From Sphingobium sp. TKS (GTDB taxonomy: Bacteria; Pseudomonadota; Alphaproteobacteria; Sphingomonadales; Sphingomonadaceae): DNA of 64,000 bases. The DNA is taken from NCBI RefSeq assembly GCF_001563265.1, contig NZ_CP005083.1, positions 1,987,001 to 2,051,000 on the forward strand, read 5' to 3'. Of the stretch, positions 45,196 to 54,882 are shown piece by piece. Made by a program: the position numbers and the translations under genes. The number at the start of each line of letters is the position of its first letter. Positions within the stretch are counted from its first letter, which is position 1. The notes under the pieces were generated by a model. It saw only the letters and a program-made list of their open reading frames with translations, did not search any database and was not told the DNA's origin.

Positions 45196-45675
45196 ATGAG
45201 TGACCTCTGGCTCCAGACAATCGGCGGTGGCTTGGGAGACTGGATCGATCCCGAGGCGATCCCGCCTGATCGCCTCGCCGCAGCGCGCTCCGCCATTCAA
45301 AGGGCGCTTGTCGCGGGCAAGGACGGCGTCCTGATAGTCCAGCGGCTTGGCTACCGTCTCTGTGCGACGGTCGACGAGAGCCGTCTGTTGCTCACCATGC
45401 TCGCTGCCGGGGGCGAGCCGATCGTCACGATCGCTGTGGCGCCCCGCGCTGGCGATGGCGACAAGCTATGGCCGATGATGGTCAAGGCTGCCTCCGAGCA
45501 GGGCCAGCCCGTGACATTCAGGCGGCCCCAGGAACCATGGGCGCTGGTGCTCGCGTATCCGTCGGCGATGATGCGTCTTGCCTCGGACGACGATCTTGGT
45601 TGGCTCGCCGTGCTTGAGGCCGAGCTGTCCTGTGCATGGCTGGAGAAGACCCTCGACAAGCCATCGCTTGGCTGA
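45196..45675 (+). CDS. Hypothetical protein, 159 residues
   Basis: The ATG at 45196 opens MSDLWLQTIGGGLGDWIDPEAIP, followed by a regular alternation of helix-like and strand-like segments (LLLTMLAAGGEPIVTIAVAP; PWALVLAYPSAMMRLAS) and SCAWLEKTLDKP at the end. Codon use looks coding (G/C in third positions). There is no signal peptide or membrane span. I do not recognise a family. It stands alone between divergent and convergent neighbours. Confidence 0.5.
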   Translation: MSDLWLQTIGGGLGDWIDPEAIPPDRLAAARSAIQRALVAGKDGVLIVQRLGYRLCATVDESRLLLTMLAAGGEPIVTIAVAPRAGDGDKLWPMMVKAASEQGQPVTFRRPQEPWALVLAYPSAMMRLASDDDLGWLAVLEAELSCAWLEKTLDKPSLG

Positions 45676-45930
45676 CGACGAGCCCAGCGTCGCAGATTTG
45701 GCGGGTCTCGTTCAAGTCGGGTCCGGGCGAATGGATCGCGCGTGGAGGGAACCGATCGCACCATGGCAGGGTCAGCCGCGTTCCTCTTGCCAGCGGAGCT
45801 GAAAGCTGAGCTCCACCGCGACATTCTGGCCCCTCTATAGGAGCGATTCCGTGACGAGCCCCAATACGGGTAGCGGTAGTGGATTGCCGCGAAGCCTCGA
45901 GCCGCACGCACGGCTCTCTTGACCGGGCCA

Positions 45931-46662
45931 TCAGGAATCAAGCTTGCTCGCGACAACGGCGGTCCGCGGACGCAGCCAGGGGAAAAGCAGCGGCTTGACG
46001 TCGTCCGACGCGCCGTTGGGCGTTCCAATATCGATATTGCGGCGGTTGAAGTGCCAATAAATGATGACGCTCAAGATGGCGGCATAGAAGCACCAGACCG
46101 AGGCGAAGGCATATTCCTTGACGATCTGGACGATAGTCAGCCCGATCACATTCAGTACGCCATAACCCCGGACGACGCGGTGGCTTGAAAGCAGGAGGGC
46201 CCCGCAGGTGGCGAGGATATACAAGCAGGATATCCCGAAATTGCCGGTTAGCTGATTGCGATAGGCGATCGAATGGTGCTCGACGAACACATGGCTTGGA
46301 AGAGAGATCAGCCCATAGACGTCCCATACGCACACCAAAGCCCCAATGACCGTCAATCCGAGGATAGCGCCGCGACGCCAGCCGGGCGGTTCCATCAGCG
46401 CGACCGCGGCCGGCATCAGGAGTGGGAGAATCCCCTGCGCGTAGAGCATGAACAGGAACGCGAGGTGGTCGAGCGCCATCTTCCCGATCCGGCCATCCAG
46501 CCCGAGCCAGACAAATCCCTCCGAAAACTGGTGCAGCGCAAACAGCATCGGCACAGACGCGAAAAGCAGCGCGCGGGGCTCGCGGACATGCCGGAGAGTC
46601 GCCACGCCGATCGCTCCGATCACGCCGGCGGCGACAAAGCTGGAAGTGGCCGAAAAGCACAT
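45931..46662 (-). CDS. DUF6629 family multi-span membrane protein
   Basis: A 243-residue membrane protein with about seven hydrophobic segments. It starts MCFSATSSFVAAGVIGAIGV, the hallmark N-terminus of DUF6629 proteins, and contains FALHQFSEGFVWLGLDG. The ATG at 46662 is set by this alignment; the frame is open to 46767. Function unknown. It is convergent with the hypothetical gene at 45196 and lies about 295 bases from ppsA. Confidence 0.8.
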   Translation of the reverse strand: MCFSATSSFVAAGVIGAIGVATLRHVREPRALLFASVPMLFALHQFSEGFVWLGLDGRIGKMALDHLAFLFMLYAQGILPLLMPAAVALMEPPGWRRGAILGLTVIGALVCVWDVYGLISLPSHVFVEHHSIAYRNQLTGNFGISCLYILATCGALLLSSHRVVRGYGVLNVIGLTIVQIVKEYAFASVWCFYAAILSVIIYWHFNRRNIDIGTPNGASDDVKPLLFPWLRPRTAVVASKLDS

Positions 46663-46957
46663 GCGGTCTACTCGGCCGAAGAGGTGTGAACCCCTGTGCG
46701 GCGCTTCCCTAGATATAGCCAGCCCGATGCGTTCGCCCGAGAATCGCGGCGGTCTGCTTTGAAGCACCTGCTCCGGGCAAACGGAGCGTACCGCGACCGC
46801 GCGGTTTTCGCCCGGCGGATTGCTTCTACGCCATGTTCATGCCCATGCGGCGGTCTTACCCGATAGAGCGGCGGCCGCGCACCCCGGACGCGGATTTCAA
46901 CGATAGACGAGCGGCGCCTCCTTCCAAGATCAAGACCATATGCGCCGGCCGCGGCGC

Positions 46958-49396
46958 TCAATGCTCTTGCGCGGCCAGCAGAAGGGCCGTGTCCACCTGT
47001 GCAGACTGCTCGGCCTCGCTGATATGGGTGATGGTGCGAACGAAGCTGTCGGGATTGAGCGAGATCGAGTCGATACCCTCACCAACCAGGAAGGCCGCGA
47101 AGTCGGGATAATTGCTGGGCGCCTGGCCGCAGATACCGATCTTGATGCCCGCAGCATGGGCTTTGCGGATCGCTTCGGAGACCATGCGCTTGACCGCTTC
47201 GTCGCGCTCATCGAACAGCGTCGCGAGCAGATCGGAATCCCGGTCGACGCCGAGCACGAGCTGCGTGAGGTCGTTCGATCCGATCGAGAAGCCGTCGAAG
47301 CGCTTGGCGAACTGCTCCGCCAAGATGACGTTCGAGGGGATCTCGCACATCATATAGACTTGAAGCCCGTTCTCGCCGCGGCGCAGCCCATTTTCGGCCA
47401 TCACCGCGAGTACCCGGTCGGCCTCCGCCGGCGTGCGGCAGAACGGGACCATGACGATCACGTTGGTGAATCCCAGCGTCTCCCGAACGCGCTTGAGCGC
47501 GCGGCATTCGAGCGCAAAGCCTTCACGATAACGGTCATCATAGTAGCGGGAGGCGCCGCGAAAACCGAGCATCGGATTTTCCTCCTCCGGCTCGAATGCG
47601 CGTCCGCCCAGCAGATGGGAATATTCGTTGGTCTTGAAGTCACTCAGACGCACGATCGCCGGATGCGGGTGATAGGGCGCCGCCAGCTTCGCGATCCCGC
47701 GCGACAAGAGATCGACGAAATAGTCGGCCGGGCTCGCATGACCGCGGGTCAGTTCGCCGATCAGGCGATTATCCTCCGCACTGACCCGCTCGGGATGGAG
47801 CAAGGCCATCGGATGCGCCTTGATCAGCGCATTGACGATGAACTCCATGCGAGCGAGCCCGACGCCTTTGGCCGGCAGACGCCACCACTGGAAGGCGGCG
47901 GCTGGATTCGCGATATTGACCATCACGTCGGTTCTGGTCCGGGGAAGGGCGCCCAGATCGATCTCCTCCCGCTCGAAGGCGAGGCGGCCGGCATAGACGC
48001 TGCCCAGGTCGCCTTCCGCGCAGCACAGCGTGATGTCCTGCTCGCGGCTGAGGACCGTCGTGGCATTGCCGGTTCCCACGACGGCGGGAACGCCCAGTTC
48101 GCGGCTGACGATGGCGGCGTGGCTGGTGGCGCCGCCATGATCGGTTATGATGCCGGCCGCGCGCTTCATGATCGGAACCCAGTCCGGGTCGGTCGTGCTG
48201 GTGACAAGGATCGCCCCATCGCGAAACTGGTCGATATCCGCGGCGTTGCGGATCACGCAGGCCTGCCCTGTCGCAATCGCGCTGCCGATGGCGGCACCCG
48301 TCACCAGCGGTGTGCCGCCTTTGGCCTTGAGTTGATAGCGCAGGAACGAGGAGCGGCTGAGCCCGGCCTGGACGGTTTCCGGGCGTGCTTGGACGAGGAA
48401 GAGCGTCCCGGTCTCGCCGTCCTTGGCCCATTCCATGTCCATCGGCCGGCCGTAATGTCCCTCGACGATGACCGACCAACGGCCGAGCTCGAGGATGTCG
48501 TCGTCATCGAGCACGAAGGCTTCTCGTTCGGCGCGACTGGTCTCGACGATCCGGGTGCGCTTGCTCCCGCCTTCGGCGTAGCGCATTTTCAGCGCTTTCT
48601 TGCCCAGTATCTTTTCGATGATCGGCCGCGCGTCGCGCCTTTCGAGCAGCGGCTTGAAGACCAGATATTTGTCCGGGTCGACGCTCCCCTGCACGACGGT
48701 CTCGCCCAGGCCCCATGCGGCACTGATCACCGTGACATTGGGAAAGCCGCTCTCGGTATCGATCGAGAACATCACGCCCGATCCGGCAAGATCGGATCGC
48801 ACCATCTGCTGGACGCCGATTGAGAGCGCGACATCGAAATGATCGAACCCCTTGGTCTGGCGATAGCTGATCGCCCGATCCGTGAAGAGCGACGCAAAGC
48901 AGCGGCGGCAGGCGTCGAGCAGCGCCCGGTGACCGCGCACATTGAGAAATGTTTCCTGCTGGCCAGCAAAGCTGGCGTCCGGCAAATCCTCCGCTGTGGC
49001 GCTGCTGCGCACCGCGACGGCCAGATGGGGCGCGCCCGTCCTCTGCTTGAGCTCGTCATAGGCGGTCCGGATGGCCTCGGCGAGGGCAGGGGGAACGTCG
49101 CCGTCCAGGAACAGCGAGCGTATCGCATTGCCCGCTACTTGAAGCGTCGCTTTGCCATCCTCATAACCGGCGAGCTCCGCCCGGATTGCGGCCTCTATCC
49201 CGTTGGCCGCAATGAAGCCGCGATAGGCGTCAGCAGTGATGGCAAAACCGGCAGGGACCCGCACGCCCGTGGCGGAAAGCGTGCTCACCATTTCGCCGAG
49301 CGAAGCGTTCTTGCCGCCGACCATGGCGATATCGCCGATTCCGATCTTGTCGAACCAAAGTATCAGGCTTGCGGTCATTATGCGGTCCGTCGTCAT
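46958..49396 (-). CDS. ppsA: Phosphoenolpyruvate synthase (pyruvate, water dikinase)
   Basis: An 812-residue enzyme making PEP from pyruvate and ATP. The N-terminal ATP-grasp part has VGGKNASLGEM, AVRSSATAEDLPDASFAGQQE and VMFSIDTESGF. The swivelling domain has GGATSHAAIVSRELGVPAVVG with the phosphohistidine His426. The C-terminal PEP-binding barrel has GLARMEFIV, VMVPFCRTPAEA, FSIGSNDLTQLVLGVDRDS and GICGQAPS. Length is normal. Starts at ATG 49396 or 49378 are both possible. An ATACGTAG motif lies 53 bases upstream. The class I aldolase and PfkB genes nearby suggest a gluconeogenic/stress module. Confidence 0.94.
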   Translation of the reverse strand: MTTDRIMTASLILWFDKIGIGDIAMVGGKNASLGEMVSTLSATGVRVPAGFAITADAYRGFIAANGIEAAIRAELAGYEDGKATLQVAGNAIRSLFLDGDVPPALAEAIRTAYDELKQRTGAPHLAVAVRSSATAEDLPDASFAGQQETFLNVRGHRALLDACRRCFASLFTDRAISYRQTKGFDHFDVALSIGVQQMVRSDLAGSGVMFSIDTESGFPNVTVISAAWGLGETVVQGSVDPDKYLVFKPLLERRDARPIIEKILGKKALKMRYAEGGSKRTRIVETSRAEREAFVLDDDDILELGRWSVIVEGHYGRPMDMEWAKDGETGTLFLVQARPETVQAGLSRSSFLRYQLKAKGGTPLVTGAAIGSAIATGQACVIRNAADIDQFRDGAILVTSTTDPDWVPIMKRAAGIITDHGGATSHAAIVSRELGVPAVVGTGNATTVLSREQDITLCCAEGDLGSVYAGRLAFEREEIDLGALPRTRTDVMVNIANPAAAFQWWRLPAKGVGLARMEFIVNALIKAHPMALLHPERVSAEDNRLIGELTRGHASPADYFVDLLSRGIAKLAAPYHPHPAIVRLSDFKTNEYSHLLGGRAFEPEEENPMLGFRGASRYYDDRYREGFALECRALKRVRETLGFTNVIVMVPFCRTPAEADRVLAVMAENGLRRGENGLQVYMMCEIPSNVILAEQFAKRFDGFSIGSNDLTQLVLGVDRDSDLLATLFDERDEAVKRMVSEAIRKAHAAGIKIGICGQAPSNYPDFAAFLVGEGIDSISLNPDSFVRTITHISEAEQSAQVDTALLLAAQEH

Positions 49397-49448
49397 GGCG
49401 ATGCGCGACGAGGATGATCGGCATGATATGGCTTGTCAGTCGGGGATG

Positions 49449-49456
49449 ATACGTAG
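49449..49456. promoter_or_regulatory. ATACGTAG motif upstream of ppsA
   Basis: Lies 53 bases upstream of the ppsA start (minus strand), in the region shared with the plus-strand lipoprotein gene. It belongs to the recurring TACGTAG set described for 5477-5486. Role inferred only from position and recurrence. Confidence 0.3.
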
Positions 49457-49651
49457 TCGCGCGGCCACCGAGTCCGAGTAGCCGACCGACATGCCTATGT
49501 GCAATCCTGGCCGCTTTCCGGGGCGATTAGGTGGAGCTTCCATTGGTCCGCGAGTCGCCTCGGACCTGGAGCACGGGGCTTGCCGATCCGGAAATATACG
49601 CATTGGCCCGGTCAGATCGAACGACCATCCTTGCCTCAACAGCGGAGAAGC

Positions 49652-49984
49652 ATGATGCGTACGATCGTCACGACCATAGCGCTCCTCGCGCTCGCCGCAT
49701 GCGGCAGGGCCGACAAGGACGCCACTGACACGGCCGACGCGGGAGGCAACGTGACCAATTACGTCGCAGAGGTTGGGACGCTCAACGTGCCTCAGCGGAA
49801 CGCGGTGTTCTTCCGTGCGATCCGAGACGCGGGTTTGCCCTGCCAGAACGTGACCGGGTCCGAGCAGATCGCCGCGCCCGCCCAACGGCCAATGTGGCGT
49901 GCCCGTTGCGAGGACGGTGCCGCGCACCTTATCCAGGTGATGCCCGACGGGACCGTCAACGTCGTCAGCCGGGCCACGCCATGA
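49652..49984 (+). CDS. Small predicted lipoprotein
   Basis: 110 residues. The N-terminus MMRTIVTTIALLALAACG is a lipoprotein signal with lipobox LAAC (Cys17). The mature part is small, has two further Cys (CQNV, CEDG) that could form a disulphide, and ends VMPDGTVNVVSRATP. GGAG lies about 7 bases before the ATG. No known family; it precedes the aldolase gene by about 136 bases. Confidence 0.65.
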   Translation: MMRTIVTTIALLALAACGRADKDATDTADAGGNVTNYVAEVGTLNVPQRNAVFFRAIRDAGLPCQNVTGSEQIAAPAQRPMWRARCEDGAAHLIQVMPDGTVNVVSRATP

Positions 49985-50120
49985 TGGAGGCCGGGGACGA
50001 GAGAGCAGCCGATGGCCTCGGCGGGCTGCACGCGAACCTGCTGTGACGGTCGAGGAGGAGGCAGACGCGCAGGAGCGCGAGGGCGATCCCGACAGCCTCG
50101 ATCGAGGGCATCCCGCACGA

Positions 50121-51035
50121 ATGCACATCTCTGACCGGGTTCACAAGATTCTTGCCCGGTATGAAGGCGAATCGGCCGAAACCAAGATGAATTTGGCGCG
50201 CATCCTGATGCAGGGCCGAGTCGGCGGGACCGGTCACCTCGTCATCCTTCCCGTAGACCAGGGGCTCGAGCATGGTCCTGCGCGAAGCTTCGCCGCAAAT
50301 CCCGCCGCCTATGACCCTCATTATCATTTTCGGCTCGCGATCGACGCCGGTCTATCGGCCTTCGCGGCGCCGCTCGGGATGCTGGAGGCTGGAATCGACA
50401 CCTTCGCCGGACAAATCCCCACGATCCTCAAGCTCAATTCCTCGAACTGCCTCTCCGCTGTCAAGGATCAAGCCGTCTTCGCAAGCGTGGATGACGCGCT
50501 GCGCCTCGATTGCGCAGCAGTTGGATTCACACTCTATCCTGGCTCCGATGGCTTTTTCGGCCAGGTGGACGAGCTGCGCACCGTGGCCCGGGAAGCGCGC
50601 GCCGCCGGTCTCCCGCTGCTCCTATGGTCCTATCCGCGCGGCGGATCGATTACCGCGGTCGGCGAGACGGCGCTCGATATCGTCGCATACGCCGCGCATA
50701 TCGCCGTCGAGCTGGGAGCCCACATCGTCAAGGTGAAAGTTCCCAGTGATCATGTCGAACAGGATGCCGCCAAATCCGCTTACGCCGGCCGGCAATGGGC
50801 TGATCCGGTCGACAGAATTCGGCATGTGGTCGAGGCCGCTTTCGCCGGACGGCGGCTCGTCATCTTCTCGGGAGGCGCAGCCACGGATCCGGAGACGCTG
50901 TACCGGGACGTCCGCGCGATCCGCGAGGGTGGCGGTGGCGGTTCGATCATCGGCCGCAACAGCTTCCAGCGGCCACGGTCCGAGGCTCTGGCGATGCTGG
51001 ACAAGATCGTGCGGATCTACTCCGGGGAAGCTTGA
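50121..51035 (+). CDS. fbaB: Class I fructose-bisphosphate aldolase (DhnA/FbaB type)
   Basis: A 304-residue Schiff-base aldolase of the archaeal/DhnA type. VILPVDQGLEHGPARSF, GFTLYPGSD and PLLLWSYPRGG are typical. The predicted Schiff-base Lys is in HIVKVKVP (Lys204 or Lys206). IFSGGAA and GGGGSIIGRNSFQRP bind the phosphate at the C-terminus. The frame is open from a GTG at 50043, but ATG 50121 (MHISDRVHKIL) matches the family start. The usual role is gluconeogenic or stress condensation of triose phosphates; this fits with ppsA and PfkB nearby. Confidence 0.9.
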   Translation: MHISDRVHKILARYEGESAETKMNLARILMQGRVGGTGHLVILPVDQGLEHGPARSFAANPAAYDPHYHFRLAIDAGLSAFAAPLGMLEAGIDTFAGQIPTILKLNSSNCLSAVKDQAVFASVDDALRLDCAAVGFTLYPGSDGFFGQVDELRTVAREARAAGLPLLLWSYPRGGSITAVGETALDIVAYAAHIAVELGAHIVKVKVPSDHVEQDAAKSAYAGRQWADPVDRIRHVVEAAFAGRRLVIFSGGAATDPETLYRDVRAIREGGGGGSIIGRNSFQRPRSEALAMLDKIVRIYSGEA

Positions 51036-51100
51036 CGTTCGCGGGCTTGTCCGGGCGTGAGGCCCTGCCGTGGGCGCGTGTTGGAAAGAGGAGAAGCATA

Positions 51101-51289
51101 ATGGCAACCCAGCCCGAATTTCCGCCGCCGGATACTATTCAGCCCCAGTCGCCACCGGAGACGCCGCCCGGTCCGGGGCCGGCCGAAAATCCCTTTTCAG
51201 AGCCCCCGGAGATCATTCCAGACGTTCCCGATCAGGATAATCCCGGCCGCGAGCCTGGTCCCGGCTCCTCGACCTATCGGTCATCGTAG
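51101..51289 (+). CDS. Small proline-rich acidic protein
   Basis: 62 residues, about one third proline, with repeated PP-E/P-E-x-P units (FPPPDTIQPQSPPETPPGP; EPPEIIPDVPDQD). GAGGAG at 51089-51094 is a strong ribosome-binding site. Proteins of this make-up are common in sphingomonads and probably disordered. Function unknown. It follows the aldolase gene by 65 bases. Confidence 0.65.
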   Translation: MATQPEFPPPDTIQPQSPPETPPGPGPAENPFSEPPEIIPDVPDQDNPGREPGPGSSTYRSS

Positions 51290-51386
51290 CTGCTTTGCCT
51301 CCCGATGCGTGGACGTCCGCGACACCGGTCGGCGGCGGCCGCTTCGAGAGGTCAGGCGCTCGCGCGTCGCCCCTGAAGCGCGTTCC

Positions 51387-52367
51387 TCATTCGCTGGCGG
51401 CGGGCCGTATCGGACTGGTCGTAGATTTCCATTGCGTTCCGCCAGGAGCGACAAGCGCGTGCATGCGCTCGACGTCATCCCGACGGCAAAGATTATTGCC
51501 CGGGGAAAGGACCGCCGCGGCGCCTGCCGCGATTCCATACCGGAAGGCCTCCACGAGCTCCCGCCCGCAAGCGAGCGCGAATGTCATAGCCGCCAGGAAG
51601 CTATCTCCGGCGCCGACTGCGCTTTTCGCATCAACCGGCACCGCCGGCAGGCTCAACACTCCGGAGCGCTGCGCGAGCAGGGCGCCGTCCTGTCCCATGG
51701 TCACTGCCACATATTTGGCCTGATCGCGGTTGACGATGTCGGACGCGGCCGCTGCGATGTCGTCGAGCTCCATTAGGGGAGTGCCCACGAACTGTTGAAG
51801 CTCGCCCAAACTGGGCTTGACCAGGAAAATGCCGCCGCCAGCGAGGCCGCGCTTCAGGGCGGAACCCGAACTGTCAAGAATGAGCTCGATTCCGCGGGCA
51901 GCGGCTATCCGCTGGACACGGTTGTAGAAGTCCTCGGGCACGCCCGGCGGGAGCGATCCGCTTGCAACCAGATAATCACATTCGATGCCGTCAAGATGAT
52001 CCAGGCATGCTTGCCATTCCTGTTCGGCCACGACAGGCCCACGCGGCACTAGCCTGAATTCCTTGCCGGTTTCCCGTTCGTAGACAGCCGTGCTGATACG
52101 CGTATTGCCCTCGATTGGAATACGGGCTCGGACCATTTGATGGAGATCGAGAAGGCTGTCGAGCGTGGCGCCGGTGGCGCCGCCCGCCAGATAATGGGCT
52201 CGCGCCGTGCCGCCAAGCCGGGCAATGACGCGCGTAACATTGATGCCGCCTCCTCCCGGATCATACTGTTCCTGGCTAGCCCGGATCTTGTGCGTGTGAA
52301 AGACACGATCCGCCTCGTACGCCACGTCTATGGCCGGGTTCATCGTGAGGGTCGCAATGTTCTTCAT
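51387..52367 (-). CDS. PfkB-family sugar kinase (1-phosphofructokinase/6-phosphofructokinase II-like)
   Basis: A 326-residue ribokinase-fold kinase. It opens TLTMNPAIDVAYEADRV, has the substrate glycine-rich GGGGINVTRVIARLGG, YLVASGSLPPGVP, FLVKPSLGELQQFVG and the catalytic SAVGAGDSFLAAM with its Asp base. This pattern fits PfkB/LacC kinases acting on fructose-phosphates. I chose ATG 52367; 52385 and 52421 are alternatives. Together with class I aldolase and PEP synthase it forms a glycolysis/gluconeogenesis set, as in several low-oxygen regulons. Confidence 0.9.
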   Translation of the reverse strand: MKNIATLTMNPAIDVAYEADRVFHTHKIRASQEQYDPGGGGINVTRVIARLGGTARAHYLAGGATGATLDSLLDLHQMVRARIPIEGNTRISTAVYERETGKEFRLVPRGPVVAEQEWQACLDHLDGIECDYLVASGSLPPGVPEDFYNRVQRIAAARGIELILDSSGSALKRGLAGGGIFLVKPSLGELQQFVGTPLMELDDIAAAASDIVNRDQAKYVAVTMGQDGALLAQRSGVLSLPAVPVDAKSAVGAGDSFLAAMTFALACGRELVEAFRYGIAAGAAAVLSPGNNLCRRDDVERMHALVAPGGTQWKSTTSPIRPAASE

Positions 52368-52490
52368 GTCCGCGACGGCTATCATCGCAAGCGGCCGCGT
52401 CAGAATAAGTATATATCCCAAGATCGCATCAGTAATCGCCTAATCACATTCGAATCATGCCGGCGACGTCTACGCGGAGAATGCCAAGCC

Positions 52491-52991
52491 TCAGCCTGGC
52501 GCGACTGAGTCGGGTCGCTGCGCGTCGGCCTTTTCGGTGAGAACGACCGGCCACGGCGTCAACACCAACTCGCCTCGTTCCTCGGCTGGCCGAGCCATGG
52601 TCCCGCCGCCGGCCCACGCGCGCTGCCAATCCTGCCAAGCCGCGACCAACCCTTCGGCGGCCTCCAGTCGCCATTCCTCGATATCGGCGATGATGTCCTC
52701 CCATCGGCCGGGACGAACATCGTCTTCACCGTCGCTGCCGCCGGTGTTCGCCGCCCGGCGCAGCATGGCGCTGCCTTCCGCGCCGCATTCGATAAACGCC
52801 TTCTCGCCGATCTGGCTGAGACGCTCCCAAGCGGCCCGAAGTCCGTCCCCGAGCCTCAATGCGAGTCGCATGTTCGCCTCACTCAGGCCAGCGACTCCGC
52901 CGAGGGCCCAGTCCAGCGGGAAGGCATGTTCCCCATTTTCAGCCGATGCGATCGAGCCGGCATCGCGCGGATGTGTGACGTCGCTGTCCAT
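52491..52991 (-). CDS. Hypothetical helical protein (phasin-like character), 166 residues
   Basis: A strong AGGAGG site six bases before the ATG at 52991 and good codon use make it a real gene. The middle (ANMRLALRLGDGLRAAW; LSQIGEKAFIECGAEG) is an amphipathic Ala/Leu-rich helix, and there is no Cys pair or membrane segment. Amphipathic helices of this kind are seen in phasins, which would fit the PHA synthase gene of this window, but there is no firm family match. It is upstream of the PfkB gene on the same strand. Confidence 0.6.
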   Translation of the reverse strand: MDSDVTHPRDAGSIASAENGEHAFPLDWALGGVAGLSEANMRLALRLGDGLRAAWERLSQIGEKAFIECGAEGSAMLRRAANTGGSDGEDDVRPGRWEDIIADIEEWRLEAAEGLVAAWQDWQRAWAGGGTMARPAEERGELVLTPWPVVLTEKADAQRPDSVAPG

Positions 52992-53403
52992 GATGGGCCT
53001 CCTGACCCAGGATTATCCCAACACGCGCGCGTGCGTCTGTACGTGCTTTCCGCAATGACGCCCGGATGGCGAGACTATTCAGCAGCGCCGTGACCGACCG
53101 ATGGAAACTGACGGGATCTTGCTGCGGTCCGCCGTGGCTGACATTCGGCAGGATGAGCAGCCTGGCTCCTGGAATCAGGCGCGCAAGCCGCTCGCTATGC
53201 TCGCGGGCGATGAACTGTTCGTGCTCGCCATCGGCGATAACCGTCCTGGCTTTGATGCTCCCAAGCTCGCCCGCGGTAAGGTTCGGCTCCTTCTCAAAAA
53301 GCTGCCCGAGCTTCGCCCGCAGGACGGGAAAGCCATCCGAATCATACATAACGGGCGTTCGCCGCCCGACCCCGGTTGCTGATGCGTTGCGCGCGACTAG
53401 CAT
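52939..53403 (-). pseudogene. Alpha/beta-hydrolase C-terminal fragment
   Basis: The frame carries the C-terminal third of an alpha/beta-hydrolase: LGSIKARTVIADGEHEQFI with the catalytic Asp/Glu region, REHSERLARLIPGARLLILPNVSHGG with the catalytic His, and FHRSVTALLNSL at the end. The nucleophile elbow and N-terminal sheet are missing upstream, where only unrelated sequence follows. It overlaps the start of the next gene by 53 bases because its own stop is lost or late. Most likely a gene remnant. Confidence 0.6.
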
Positions 53404-53467
53404 GACCTTCTTCGATGCGTTCGATCGGAGGCGCTCGCAGTGCTTGGCCTTCCGTCGTGCTGCGATC

Positions 53468-53475
53468 TTACGTAA
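53468..53475. promoter_or_regulatory. TTACGTAA palindrome upstream of usp
   Basis: Perfect eight-base palindrome 46 bases before the ATG of the universal stress protein gene, a typical activator position. Same TACGTA core as the other sites in this window. Confidence 0.35.
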
Positions 53476-53520
53476 ATATCCTAAATGCGACCGCCCTGAT
53501 CGTGCGGCATTGCCGGCAGC

Positions 53521-54336
53521 ATGATCAAACAGATCCTCGCCATCGTTGAAACTGGTGTTCTGGAGGAGCAGTTTCTGACCGACGCCGTGCGGCTTGCACG
53601 ACTTCATGATGCCGGGTTGATCGTGGTCGCACTTTCAGCGGTTGCCATGCCGAGCGGCGACCTTTCCGTCGGCTCAGCCGTAGTCAGGGACGAGCTGATC
53701 GCAGCGATCGAGGCCAAGGGGGCAGAAGTCGAAAAGCGCGCCCAGCGTGAAGGATTCGAGCTGCGGAACATCCCTCGAGATGCGGCTAGCCTGATCGGGC
53801 AGATTCCGGTCGAGGCCCGTTATGCTGATCTGGCTCTCCTCGCTCCGACCTCCGCCTACGGCAATCCTCGGCTTCGGCGTCAGCTATTCGAGGCTCTCGT
53901 ACAGGCTTCCGGACGTCCTCTGCTTGTTTTGCCCGTAGCGTGGGTACCCGCGCCGTTCGAAGGTCTTCTCGTCGGCTGGAATAGCACTTGGGAGGCCGCC
54001 CGCGCGCTTGCCGACAGCCTCATCCTTGCCAAACCAGGCGCCCAGGTGGACGTGATCACGGTGGATGCCGCAGATACGCTCAAGGGCCATAGCACCCACT
54101 CGGGGACGGACGTTGTCCGATACATTCGCCGCCACGGCTTTGTCGCCCATTTTCAAGATATCTCTTCGGATGGCCGGAGCGATGCCACGGCGCTGACCGA
54201 CTTTGCGGCCGCCCAACGGTCGGACCTGCTCGTGCTGGGTGCCGCCATTCATTCCCGGGTGCACGAATTGCTGTTGGGGGGCGTGACGCATGATCTGCTT
54301 GACGGCGCAAAGATCCCCCTCCTGTTCAGCCGCTGA
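53521..54336 (+). CDS. Universal stress protein, tandem UspA domains
   Basis: A 271-residue cytoplasmic protein with two Usp domains (about 1-140 and 147-271). The second ends DLLVLGAAIHSRVHELLLGG followed by VTHDLLDGAKIPLLFSR, close to the ATP-binding G-x2-G-x9-G-S/T motif, though the first Gly of the loop is partly replaced. Tandem Usp proteins are typical of low-oxygen and growth-arrest responses. Preceded by the TTACGTAA site; followed after about 546 bases by the Ca2+-type ATPase gene. Confidence 0.9.
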   Translation: MIKQILAIVETGVLEEQFLTDAVRLARLHDAGLIVVALSAVAMPSGDLSVGSAVVRDELIAAIEAKGAEVEKRAQREGFELRNIPRDAASLIGQIPVEARYADLALLAPTSAYGNPRLRRQLFEALVQASGRPLLVLPVAWVPAPFEGLLVGWNSTWEAARALADSLILAKPGAQVDVITVDAADTLKGHSTHSGTDVVRYIRRHGFVAHFQDISSDGRSDATALTDFAAAQRSDLLVLGAAIHSRVHELLLGGVTHDLLDGAKIPLLFSR

Positions 54337-54882
54337 TTCCATCCTTGGCTCTTCCAGGATTTCCCCGGGGTCCTCTTCGGGCAATCTCACGATTCCCGGA
54401 TCACCCGGAAATCCGCATCCTCATCACCCGAAGCCGAGTTCATCGCCGAAGGTCTCACGCATGCGGCGGCGCCAGACTCCCGTCAGCCTCGATGGCCAAT
54501 CCGGCCGATTAGTGAGAGCCGCAGCCAGCGATCCTGGCCGCTTGCGCTTTGGATGTGACGGGCGGTTGCTCGTGTGGGCGGAGCCCGAGGGTCAGCGGCT
54601 AGCCATGTCGGGCCACGACCTTCATGTGATCGATGGCCCCCGCCGGGCGCCGAAGCCTTCCGCCCGCGGCAGAGACTGTCGGCGCTTGAGCGCGGCGCTC
54701 GAGCATCCCAACGCGCATTGCCTTGCTGCGATCGCGCCGCGCACCGCCTATAGCGAGAGGAGTCGGCGTTTTGGCGGATGCGATCCGGTAAGCGCACGGT
54801 GCGACGCATCGGCCGCGTGGAAAAGATCGGCGGCTGAATGCCTGCCGTTGACCGAGGCCGTGGCAGCATCGAAGGAGTGAAC
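54337..54882. other. Intergenic region with a possible short gene (54461-54880)
   Basis: An in-frame stretch from ATG 54461 to TGA 54880 would encode 139 residues (SDPGRLRFGCDGRLLVWAEP near the middle). Codon use is mixed and no motif is known, so it is not called as a gene. Its stop lies just after the GAAGGAG ribosome-binding site (54871-54877) of the ATPase gene. Confidence 0.3.

Noticed and set aside
46940..48823. 627-codon plus-strand frame opposite ppsA
   Set aside because: Antisense to PEP synthase; no recognisable domain.
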